A DNA stretch of 5,985 nt, from positions 1 through 5,985 of the forward strand of contig CAIVJV010000283.1 in NCBI GenBank assembly GCA_903906325.1, read 5' to 3'. Below are positions 1 through 5,776 of the stretch, piece after piece. Both the position numbers and the translations under genes were made by a program. The notes beneath the pieces were generated by a model. It saw only the letters and a list, made by a program, of their open reading frames with translations, had not been told where the DNA came from and did not search any database. The stretch comes from an uncultured Gemmatimonadota bacterium (GTDB lineage Bacteria > Gemmatimonadota > Gemmatimonadetes > Gemmatimonadales > Gemmatimonadaceae). Positions within the stretch are counted from its first letter, which is position 1. Each line of letters starts with the position of its first letter.

Positions 1-1
1 C

Positions 2-616
2 GGACGGTCGAGCGTCGTCGTCCCGCCCCCGGTGGACACCGAGACCTTCCGGCCGGTTCATGGCGAGCGTCGGGGATTCATCTCCGTGTCGCGATTCGTC
101 CCGTACAAGCAGGTCCCGTTGATCGTCGAGGCCTTTCGTCGGATGCCGGACCAGGCGCTCACCGTCGTCGGTGATGGCCCCGATCGCGCGCGCTGTCAGG
201 CGGCGGCGCAGGGCGCGTCGAACATCCGCTTCATCGGGCATGCGGCGGAGGGGGCGTTGCCGCGCCTGCTGAGTGGCGCGCAGGCGTTCCTCTTCGCGGC
301 GCTCGAGGATTTCGGCATCGCGCCGCTCGAGGCACAGGCCTGTGGCACCCCGGTGATCGCCTACGGGGCCGGTGGGGCGCTCGAGACGGTCATCGATGGG
401 GAGACCGGTCTGTTCTTCGATGCGCAGACCCCTGACGCGATCATCGCCGCGGTCCGTCGCTTCCTCGCGTCGCCCCCCCCGAGCGAAGCGGCGTGCCGGC
501 AGCACGCGGAGCGCTTCGCGATCCCGGTCTTCCGGGCGAGGATCACCGAGGTGATCGCACGTGCCTGGGACGAGCGTCCCACGCCGGAGACCACGCGCCA
601 TGAGGGCATCGCATGA
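2..616 (+). CDS. GT4-family glycosyltransferase, C-terminal part (5' end outside the window)
   Basis: This is the nucleotide-sugar-binding half of a GT-B fold, family GT4 glycosyltransferase, which would transfer a sugar to a lipid-linked or polysaccharide acceptor at the inner face of the membrane. The frame is open from base 2, giving 204 visible residues, so the GTG at 32 is internal: the codons before it read as the family's VVPPPVD strand. Visible landmarks are SRFVPYK at residues 30-36 (the basic phosphate-contacting region), VVGDGPD at 55-61, and the E-x7-E motif (E102 to E110) in EDFGIAPLEAQACGTPVIA, followed by GGALETV and DGETGLFF. This pattern is closest to WbaZ-like mannosyltransferases, but the donor sugar cannot be read from sequence. 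The stop overlaps the prmA start by 4 bases (ATGA, 613-616), an odd pairing of envelope-sugar and ribosome genes. A run of eight C at 473-480 keeps the frame, since the residues after it still read like the family's C-terminal helix. The family call is firm; the exact function is open. Confidence 0.9.
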   Translation, partial: GRSSVVVPPPVDTETFRPVHGERRGFISVSRFVPYKQVPLIVEAFRRMPDQALTVVGDGPDRARCQAAAQGASNIRFIGHAAEGALPRLLSGAQAFLFAALEDFGIAPLEAQACGTPVIAYGAGGALETVIDGETGLFFDAQTPDAIIAAVRRFLASPPPSEAACRQHAERFAIPVFRARITEVIARAWDERPTPETTRHEGIA

Positions 617-1461
617 CCACGCCGGAGACGACCGATGCGCGGTGGACCCGCGCCGCCTGTACCCCATCCACCGCGGACCGGACGGCCGCGCTGATCGCGG
701 CGATGTTCGCGACGGGAGCCGACGGGGTGCATGAGGATGGCGCGACGCTCGTCACGCATCTCGCCCCGACGGCGGATGTCGCACGATTCCTCGCGGCGCT
801 CCGTGCGGCGGATCCCGCCTCGGGCATCGCGCTCTCGCCGCTCGAGCCGATCGATTGGTCGACCAAGTGGCGCGATCGGATCACCGCGCACCGGCTCGGG
901 GCACTGACCGTCACGCCACCCTGGTTGGCGGCGGGCCACGAGCCCGCCACGACGATCGTGATCGAGCCCGCGATGGCCTTCGGCACCGGGGAGCACCCGA
1001 CCACCCGCGGGGTCGTCCGACTCCTGCAGGCCATCCCCCTCGCCGGCGCCTCGGTCGCTGACCTCGGCGCGGGGAGCGCGGTGCTCGCGATCGCTGCGGC
1101 CAGGCTCGGGGCGGCGCGCGTCTTCGCGATCGAGCATGACGCGGACTCGATCGGCAATGCGGAACTCAATGTGACGACCAATGGGGTCGCCGACCGCGTC
1201 GCCGTCCTCGAGGGGGACGCGCAGCTCCTCCTCCCGCTCGTCGCGCCGGTACAGGTCATCCTCGCGAACATCATCTCCTCGGTCTTGCTCGAGCTCCTGC
1301 CGTTGATGGGGGCGTCACTGGCGCCCTATGGGGTGATGATCCTGAGTGGGATCCTGCGAGAGGAGCGGGAGATGATGGTGTCGGCGCTCGAGGCGGCCGG
1401 GTGGCGGATCGATGCCGAGGACGCGGAGGAGCAGTGGTGGTCGGTGCGGGTGCGGCGATGA
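613..1461 (+). CDS. prmA: Ribosomal protein L11 methyltransferase PrmA
   Basis: PrmA uses S-adenosylmethionine to methylate amino groups of ribosomal protein uL11 in the cytoplasm. The 282-residue product is near the usual length (about 290-310) with a slightly short N-terminal substrate-recognition domain. Seen in order: the linker DWSTKWRDRITAHRLG (81-96), matching the family's tryptophan-rich stretch before the catalytic domain; GTGEHPTT (124-131), highly typical of PrmA; SAM motif I DLGAGSAVLAIAAARLGA (150-167); the acidic ribose-binding position E174 in AIEHD; and ANI (218-220), the family's catalytic-loop motif. SGIL (245-248) follows. Motif I reads GAGSA where most homologues have GCGSG, so two positions are alanine. 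The ATG at 613 is chosen because GAGGG (602-606) lies 6 bases upstream and the ATGA overlap couples it to the gene before. It overlaps rsmE by the same 4-base arrangement, a pairing conserved in many bacteria. Confidence 0.95.
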   Translation: MTTPETTDARWTRAACTPSTADRTAALIAAMFATGADGVHEDGATLVTHLAPTADVARFLAALRAADPASGIALSPLEPIDWSTKWRDRITAHRLGALTVTPPWLAAGHEPATTIVIEPAMAFGTGEHPTTRGVVRLLQAIPLAGASVADLGAGSAVLAIAAARLGAARVFAIEHDADSIGNAELNVTTNGVADRVAVLEGDAQLLLPLVAPVQVILANIISSVLLELLPLMGASLAPYGVMILSGILREEREMMVSALEAAGWRIDAEDAEEQWWSVRVRR

Positions 1462-2207
1462 GTCTCCCGACCTTCGTGCTCGACCAGCCCTTCACCGCGG
1501 GTGAGACGGTGACCCTTGGCGAGGACGCCGCGCATCACATGCGGGTCCGGCGGCTCGATGTCGGTGCGCGGGTCGGGCTGCTAGATGGTACGGGGCGTCG
1601 TGGGGAAGGGATGGTGCTGACCCTGGCGAAGCGCCACGCCTCGGTGCAGGTGGAGTCGGTCCACGAGGTCGAGGCCGCGCCCGCCGTGCATCTCCTGCTC
1701 CCCGTCGCCGACAAGGACCGGATGCTCCTCCTGGCGGAGAAGGTGACGGAGCTCGAGGTCTCCAGTTGGCGACCCGTCGTCTTTCGTCGCTCGCGTCATG
1801 TGACGCCCCGCGGGGAGGGGCCGACCTTCCATCAGAAGGTCGCGCACCGGATCGAGGGCGCGCTCGAACAGAGTCGAGGCGCCTGGGCCCCCACGGTGTT
1901 CCCCGAGGCCACCCTCGCCAATGCGATCGCGGCCTGTCCGGCGGGGACGCGGCTCCTGCTGGACGGCGACGGGGCATCGTTCGATCGGGTCCTCCCCACG
2001 CTGCGCTCCCCCGTGATCCTCGCGGTGGGCCCGGAGGGCGGGCTCGAGGCCGATGAGGTCCACGCCCTCGAGGCCGCGGGATTCCAGCGCGTGGCGCTGG
2101 GGCGGACGATCCTGCGCTTCGAGACGGCGGCGATCGCCGCCGCGGCGACGGTGCGGGCTGCGCTCGGTACCGGTCCCGATGCGTCCGCCGGACCGACACC
2201 TCACTAG
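1458..2207 (+). CDS. rsmE: 16S rRNA (uracil-1498-N3)-methyltransferase RsmE
   Basis: RsmE methylates N3 of U1498 of 16S rRNA on the assembled 30S subunit, using SAM bound in a trefoil-knot (SPOUT) fold. The product is 249 residues, normal for the family. The N-terminal PUA-like RNA-binding part includes HHMRVRRLDVGA (26-37). The SPOUT domain begins near residue 77 and carries KVTELEV (95-101), RS (111-112), and EQSRGAWAP (137-145). It ends with the two knot signatures GPEGGLEADEV (191-201) and LGRTILRFETAAIAA (214-228). Family members usually have KxTELGV, so Glu100 in place of glycine is unusual. The ATG at 1458 is chosen because it aligns with the usual MxxxxFV start and overlaps the prmA stop by 4 bases. 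In-frame starts further upstream, such as the GTG at 1401, would only add residues encoded inside prmA. No close Shine-Dalgarno is visible, so translation probably depends on coupling to prmA. Confidence 0.95.
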   Translation: MSLPTFVLDQPFTAGETVTLGEDAAHHMRVRRLDVGARVGLLDGTGRRGEGMVLTLAKRHASVQVESVHEVEAAPAVHLLLPVADKDRMLLLAEKVTELEVSSWRPVVFRRSRHVTPRGEGPTFHQKVAHRIEGALEQSRGAWAPTVFPEATLANAIAACPAGTRLLLDGDGASFDRVLPTLRSPVILAVGPEGGLEADEVHALEAAGFQRVALGRTILRFETAAIAAAATVRAALGTGPDASAGPTPH

Positions 2208-2216
2208 GGAGCGGAG
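2208..2216 (+). promoter_or_regulatory. Ribosome-binding site of the HIT-family gene
   Basis: Two GGAG cores (2208-2211 and 2213-2216) lie in the 12-base gap between rsmE and the ATG at 2220. The first has the better spacing, 8 bases. It supports the ATG at 2220 as start and suggests this gene is translated independently of rsmE although probably on the same transcript. Confidence 0.6.
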
Positions 2217-2219
2217 ACC

Positions 2220-2561
2220 ATGACCGATTGCCTGTTCTGCCGGATCGTCCGACGAGAGATCCCGGCGACCGTGGTGGACGAGGACGCGCAGTGCCTCGCC
2301 TTTCGGGACATCGCCCCGCAGGCCCCGGTGCACATCCTGGTCATCCCCAAGGCGCACACCGCCTCGCTCGACGCGGTGGAGGATCCCGCGGGGGTGGTCG
2401 GGGCGATGGCCCGGATGGCCCAGCGGGTGGCCCGGGCCGAGGGGATCGCGGGGACGGGGTACCGGACGGTGATCAACACCGGGGCGGATGGGGGGCAGAC
2501 GGTGGGGCATCTCCACCTCCACCTGCTCGGGGGGCGGGACCTCGCCTGGCCTCCGGGGTGA
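2220..2561 (+). CDS. HIT-family nucleotide-binding hydrolase, HinT-like
   Basis: This is a 113-residue histidine-triad protein of the HinT type. Such proteins hydrolyse purine nucleoside phosphoramidates and acyl-nucleotides in the cytoplasm. The length is typical. The N-terminus DCLFCRI holds C4 and C7, which with H46 (PKAHT) and a histidine of the triad form the zinc site seen in many HIT proteins. HILVIPKAH (38-46) is the conserved core strand, N86 (VINTGADGGQTVGH) lies in the nucleotide-binding region, and the active-site triad is HLHLH with H97, H99 and H101. H99 would be the nucleophile by family analogy. The C-terminus GGRDLAWPPG is the normal family ending, so the protein is complete. 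HIT genes often sit beside rpsU-yqeY in bacteria, but their role there is not clear. The sequence does not separate HinT proper from other short HIT hydrolases, so no symbol is given. Confidence 0.93.
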   Translation: MTDCLFCRIVRREIPATVVDEDAQCLAFRDIAPQAPVHILVIPKAHTASLDAVEDPAGVVGAMARMAQRVARAEGIAGTGYRTVINTGADGGQTVGHLHLHLLGGRDLAWPPG

Positions 2562-2576
2562 CGCCGGCGGGGCGCC

Positions 2577-2605
2577 TTGCCCAAATGATTGTCTCACCGT
2601 AACTT
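2577..2605 (+). promoter_or_regulatory. Candidate sigma-70-type promoter for rpsU-yqeY-mutS2-dnaG
   Basis: TTGCCC (2577-2582) matches four of six -35 positions. TAACTT (2600-2605) keeps the three most important -10 positions (T1, A2, T6). They are separated by exactly 17 bases in the only AT-richer patch of the region. Transcription would start near 2612, giving a leader of about 57 bases before the rpsU start. An internal promoter before rpsU is also the usual arrangement in macromolecular-synthesis operons. No start-site data exist here, so this is a prediction. Confidence 0.45.
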
Positions 2606-2652
2606 GCAAGGCTCACATCACTCGGACCCCAGCCGGCGTTGACCCGCCATCC

Positions 2653-2663
2653 AAGGGGGGAAG
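2653..2663 (+). promoter_or_regulatory. Extended Shine-Dalgarno of rpsU (decides the TTG start)
   Basis: AAGGGGGGAAG lies with its G-run ending 8 bases before the TTG at 2669. Its AAGGGGG part can pair over seven positions with the anti-Shine-Dalgarno of 16S rRNA, with one G-U wobble. It is the strongest ribosome-binding site in the window and fixes TTG 2669 as start. The in-frame TTG at 2639 lies upstream of it and would add ten residues not found in bS21. Confidence 0.7.
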
Positions 2664-2668
2664 TCAGT

Positions 2669-2857
2669 TTGTCGGAGATCATCATCCACGAGGACGAGAA
2701 CTTCGAGCGTGCGCTCAAGCGCTTCAAGAAGAAGTGCGAGAAGGCCGGGATCCTCGCGGACCTGCGCAAGCATCGGCATTACGAGAAGCCGAGCGAGAAG
2801 CGCAAGCGGAAGCTCAACGCCGCCCAGCGGAAGACGAAGCGGACCCGCTCGTACTGA
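2669..2857 (+). CDS. rpsU: Small ribosomal subunit protein bS21
   Basis: bS21 is a small, very basic protein of the 30S platform near the anti-Shine-Dalgarno region of 16S rRNA and assists translation initiation. The 62-residue product starts SEIIIHEDENFERALKRF, followed by the conserved KKKCEKAGILADLRKHRHYEKPS core (20-42), and ends in a lysine/arginine-rich tail. Length and sequence match the family (about 58-71 residues). The start is a rare TTG, supported by homology to the usual M-(P/S)-EI(I/V) beginning and by the strong Shine-Dalgarno 8 bases upstream; no ATG or GTG is available in frame near this point. One base separates its stop from yqeY. It opens the downstream unit that ends in dnaG, which matches the rpsU-dnaG order of the macromolecular-synthesis operon. 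Confidence 0.95.
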   Translation: MSEIIIHEDENFERALKRFKKKCEKAGILADLRKHRHYEKPSEKRKRKLNAAQRKTKRTRSY

Positions 2858-2858
2858 C

Positions 2859-3305
2859 ATGACCGCGGCGCTGATGGCCTTGGTGCAGGGCGAGTTGTTG
2901 GACGCCCGGAAGGCGCAGGACAAGGATCGTGTCCTGCTCCTCAGCACCGTGCTGTCGGAGATCAAGAACCGAGAGATCGAGGTGGGGCGGGACCTCACGG
3001 ACGAGGACGTCGTCGAGGTCCTGCGCCGCGCGATCAAACGGCGCCGGGAATCGATCGAGATGTATGTGCAGGCCGGCCGTGAGGAGTTGGCCGAGGTGGA
3101 GCGCCGTGAGGCTTCGGCGCTGGAGCAGTGGCTCCCCGCCGCCCCCTCCGAGGAGGAGATCCGCGCCGCCGTGCGCGCGGTGGTCGACGCCGGGGTCTCG
3201 GCGCTCGGCGCCGTCATGGGGAAGGTGATGCCCCAGTTCAAAGGTCGTGCCGATGGCACGGTGATCAATCGGATCGTGCGCGAGGAGCTCGGGTCGGGGC
3301 CGTGA
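2859..3305 (+). CDS. yqeY: GatB/YqeY domain protein
   Basis: This 148-residue protein belongs to the YqeY family, which resembles the C-terminal tRNA-binding tail of the GatB subunit of tRNA-dependent amidotransferase. Its cellular role is not settled. It is helical, with an N-terminal part ALVQGELLDARKAQDKDR (7-24), LLLSTVLSEIKNREIE (27-41), an arginine-rich helix (56-65), and the family's C-terminal signature MGKVMPQFKGRADGTVINRIV (120-140). Full length is usual for the family (about 145-150). The ATG at 2859 is one base after the rpsU stop and has no good Shine-Dalgarno of its own, so it is probably translated by reinitiation from rpsU. Open codons upstream in the same frame lie inside rpsU and are not part of the gene. 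The stop is overlapped by the mutS2 start (GTGA, 3302-3305). The rpsU-yqeY pair is widely conserved. Confidence 0.94.
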   Translation: MTAALMALVQGELLDARKAQDKDRVLLLSTVLSEIKNREIEVGRDLTDEDVVEVLRRAIKRRRESIEMYVQAGREELAEVERREASALEQWLPAAPSEEEIRAAVRAVVDAGVSALGAVMGKVMPQFKGRADGTVINRIVREELGSGP

Positions 3306-5776
3306 CCGGGCAGGGGCACGTGCAGGCACACGCCCTCGAGGTCCTCGAGTTCTCGCGGCTCCTCGACCACATCGCCGGATACGCCTCCAGTGCCGCGGGC
3401 GCCGCACGCATCCGCGCGCTGCGCCCGTCGCGCGTCGGGGGCACACGAGCGGAGCGCGACGAGGCGCTGGACGTGCTCCGCGCCGAACATGCGCGCGTGG
3501 TCGCGATGCGGGCGCTCATCGCCGGGGCGGACGGGTGGCGCCCAGAGGCGATCCCCGAGCTAGCCGACCCGCTCCGTCGCCTGCGCATCGCGGGGACCGC
3601 TTGGTCGGGGCCGGAGCTGCGTGGTGCGGTGACGCTCCTGGCCTCATCCCGTCGGACGCGTGCGGCGCTGTCCGATGAGGCGCGGCCGGCGATGGCCCGT
3701 GCCGCACTCGCGCCCTTCGTCGAGGCGCTCATCGCACGTCCGACGCTCGAGCAGCAGTTGGAGCTCGTCCTCACCGACGACGGCGTGGTGAAGGATGATG
3801 CGTCGCCCGCGCTTCGTCGCATCCGCCGCGAGCGGCGCGGGGCGGAGGGCGAACTCGTGCGGCTGCTCGAGCGGATCATGGCGAAGCTGGAGTCGCACCT
3901 GCGCGTGGACGATGCGTCGGTGACGATCCGGAATGGGCGCTACGTCATCCCGGTGCGCCGAGAAGGGCGGGTGGCGCTCGGCGGGATCGTGCACGACAGT
4001 TCGCAGTCGGGGCAGACGCTGTTCATGGAGCCGCCGGCGGCGGTCGAGGCCGGGAACCGCATCCGCGAGCTCGAGGCGGAGGAGGTCGCCGAATGCGAGC
4101 GGATCCTCCTTGAACTCACGGAGACGCTTCGGCCGGATCGCGAAGCCCTTCTCGACGCCCTCGAGGCGTTGATCGCGCTTGATGCGCTCTACGGCCGCGC
4201 GCGGTATGCGGTGGCCACGGGGTGCGCCGATGCCGCGCTCGCCGCCGCGCGCGAGGGCTTCCATGTCCGAGAGGGACGGCATCCGTTGCTGCTCGCGCAG
4301 GGCGTCGCCGTGGTGCCGTTCGAGCTCGCGATGGGGCCGGAGGAGCGGACGCTCCTCGTCTCGGGGCCCAACACCGGTGGCAAGACGGTGCTGCTCAAGG
4401 CACTCGCCCTCTGCGCCCTCATGATGCAGTGTGGGATCCCCGCACCGGTGGGGCCGGAGTCGGTGCTCCCCGCGTTCGATGACGTCTTCGCCGACATCGG
4501 GGACGAGCAGAGCCTCGCGGCCTCGCTCTCCACCTTCAGTGCGCATCTCAAGCATCTCACCGAGATCGTTCAGTCCGCCTCGCCTGATGCGCTGGTGTTG
4601 ATCGATGAGTTGGGCTCGGGGACCGATCCGCTTGAGGGGGCGGCGCTCGGCGGGGCGATCCTCGAGGCGCTCACGCAGCGCGGGGTCACGACGATCGCGA
4701 CGACCCACCTGGGCGCGCTCAAGAAGTTGGCCGGGGAGGTGCCCGGGGTCGTGAACGCCTCCCTGCAGTTCGATGCCGAGCGCTTGGCGCCGACCTATCG
4801 ACTGATCAAAGGGATTCCCGGACGCTCGTACGGGCTCGCGATCGCCCGCCGACTGCAGATGCCCGAGGCGATCCTCGAGCGCGCCGAGGCGCGGGTGCCG
4901 ACGATCGAGCGAGATCTCGCCGCGCTCCTGACCGATCTCGAGGCGCGGAGTGAGCGCCTCGCGGTGCAGGAGCGTGAGGTCCAGACGCAAGCGCGTGACC
5001 TGCAGCAGCGTGCGGCGCGAATCGCCGAGCGCGAGCGGTCGGTGCAGGGGCGGGAGCGTGAGGTCGAGCGCGAGTCGCGCCGTGAGGCGCGACGCCATCT
5101 CCTCGAGGCACGCAAGGAGGTCGAGCGGACTATCGCTGCGCTTCGGGCCGCTGGCCCCTCGGCGATCGATCAGGTGGCGGTGGAGGCGCGGCGGACCCTC
5201 GAGGGCCGCGCGGCGGCGGAGCTGGCGGCCCTGGAGACGCTCGATGCCGAGGCGCGCGTGGCGCAGCAGGTCGCGGCGCGGGAACGAGCGGCCGCCGAGG
5301 GGCAGGAGGTGGCCGATGCGCGTGGGGTCGCCCTCGCGATCGGGGATGCGGTCGCGGTCGAGACGCTGGGGGGCAAGGTGGGACAGTTGCTCGAGCGGCG
5401 TGGCGAGGAGGCGGTGGTCGCGGTCGGCCCGCTCAAGATGACCGTCCCCTTCGACGCGCTCCGCCGCCGCTCGGCGAAGCACCTACGCGCGGAGCGGGTC
5501 GAGGTAGCCGCGCTCGACCTCCCCGACGTGGAGGCCAAACCCGAGGTCGACGTCCGCGGGGTCCGCGTCCACGAGGTCGACGACCTCGTCCTGCACGCCC
5601 TCGATGGGGCCATCCGTGCGGATCTCGGTCAGGTGCGTATCATCCATGGGAAGGGCACCGGCGCGCTGCGGGAGCGCGTCGCGCAGGTCCTGAAGGGAGA
5701 CCGACGGGTGAAGCAGTTCCGGCTGGGTGCGTGGAACGAGGGTGGGGCCGGCGTCACGATCGCGGAGTTCGCATGA
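3302..5776 (+). CDS. mutS2: MutS2 family ATPase / Smr endonuclease-domain protein
   Basis: MutS2 is a homodimeric ABC-type ATPase without the mismatch-recognition domain of MutS. It is linked to suppression of recombination in some bacteria and, in Bacillus subtilis, to splitting or rescuing collided ribosomes. The 824-residue product (usual 780-800) contains, in order: an N-terminal LEVLEFSRLLDHIA segment (12-25); the core domain with RNGRYVIPVRREGR (210-223) and HDSSQSGQTLFMEP (231-244); Walker A GPNTGGKT (355-362); signature region DEQSLAASLSTFSAHL (401-416); Walker B LVLIDELGSGTDPLEG with E436; TTHLG with H469; a charged coiled coil (about 536-675); a KOW-like domain (about 680-723); and a C-terminal Smr domain (about 748-824) with DVRG (750-753) and HGKG (782-785). 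All catalytic motifs look intact. The GTG at 3302 is chosen for its 4-base overlap with yqeY; GTG 3320 (818 residues) is the alternative. It overlaps dnaG by 4 bases. Confidence 0.96.
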   Translation: MTGQGHVQAHALEVLEFSRLLDHIAGYASSAAGAARIRALRPSRVGGTRAERDEALDVLRAEHARVVAMRALIAGADGWRPEAIPELADPLRRLRIAGTAWSGPELRGAVTLLASSRRTRAALSDEARPAMARAALAPFVEALIARPTLEQQLELVLTDDGVVKDDASPALRRIRRERRGAEGELVRLLERIMAKLESHLRVDDASVTIRNGRYVIPVRREGRVALGGIVHDSSQSGQTLFMEPPAAVEAGNRIRELEAEEVAECERILLELTETLRPDREALLDALEALIALDALYGRARYAVATGCADAALAAAREGFHVREGRHPLLLAQGVAVVPFELAMGPEERTLLVSGPNTGGKTVLLKALALCALMMQCGIPAPVGPESVLPAFDDVFADIGDEQSLAASLSTFSAHLKHLTEIVQSASPDALVLIDELGSGTDPLEGAALGGAILEALTQRGVTTIATTHLGALKKLAGEVPGVVNASLQFDAERLAPTYRLIKGIPGRSYGLAIARRLQMPEAILERAEARVPTIERDLAALLTDLEARSERLAVQEREVQTQARDLQQRAARIAERERSVQGREREVERESRREARRHLLEARKEVERTIAALRAAGPSAIDQVAVEARRTLEGRAAAELAALETLDAEARVAQQVAARERAAAEGQEVADARGVALAIGDAVAVETLGGKVGQLLERRGEEAVVAVGPLKMTVPFDALRRRSAKHLRAERVEVAALDLPDVEAKPEVDVRGVRVHEVDDLVLHALDGAIRADLGQVRIIHGKGTGALRERVAQVLKGDRRVKQFRLGAWNEGGAGVTIAEFA
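5764..5767 (+). promoter_or_regulatory. Ribosome-binding site of dnaG
   Basis: GGAG lies 5 bases before the ATG at 5773, inside the last codons of mutS2. It supports that start together with the 4-base stop/start overlap. Confidence 0.55.

Larger units (their letters stand above)
2562..2668 (+). other. rpsU leader: only sizeable intergenic gap in the window
   Basis: These 107 bases separate the HIT gene from rpsU. The stretch at about 2581-2620 is clearly less GC-rich than its surroundings and contains the promoter candidate. The 3' part holds a very purine-rich Shine-Dalgarno. CCCC at 2627-2630 could pair with GGGG at 2655-2658, enclosing a small GGCG/CGCC stem (2635-2638 with 2645-2648), which would bury the Shine-Dalgarno. 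That fold is drawn by hand and unproven. No coding potential is seen. Confidence 0.6.

Noticed and set aside
473..480. Run of eight C in the glycosyltransferase gene as a possible frameshift or phase-variation tract
   Set aside because: The reading frame on both sides matches the family, ending with a normal C-terminal helix and an ATGA overlap with prmA. It is worth checking only as a sequencing-error-prone spot.
2550..2570. Possible terminator hairpin after the HIT gene (CC-T-CCGG with CCGG-C-GG)
   Set aside because: The stem has a mismatch, the loop spans the stop codon, and no U-run follows, so it does not look like an intrinsic terminator.
2639..2668. Upstream TTG (2639) as the rpsU start
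   Set aside because: It lies before the strong Shine-Dalgarno and would add ten residues unlike any bS21 N-terminus.
3128..3301. Extension of the mutS2 frame upstream into yqeY
   Set aside because: The added residues are an Arg/Gly-rich out-of-frame reading of yqeY. MutS2 homology begins near LEVLEF, just after the GTG at 3302.
301..5206. Very frequent CTCGAG / CTCGAGG as a candidate repeat or signal
   Set aside because: The instances I checked lie in coding frames as Leu-Glu with the favoured CTC and GAG codons, so codon bias is a sufficient explanation.
3644..5482. A 612-codon open frame on the minus strand inside mutS2, and other long antisense frames
   Set aside because: High-GC coding DNA routinely leaves long antisense frames open. 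The translation is rich in Arg, Leu and His with no recognisable domain, and the plus strand encodes a complete MutS2.
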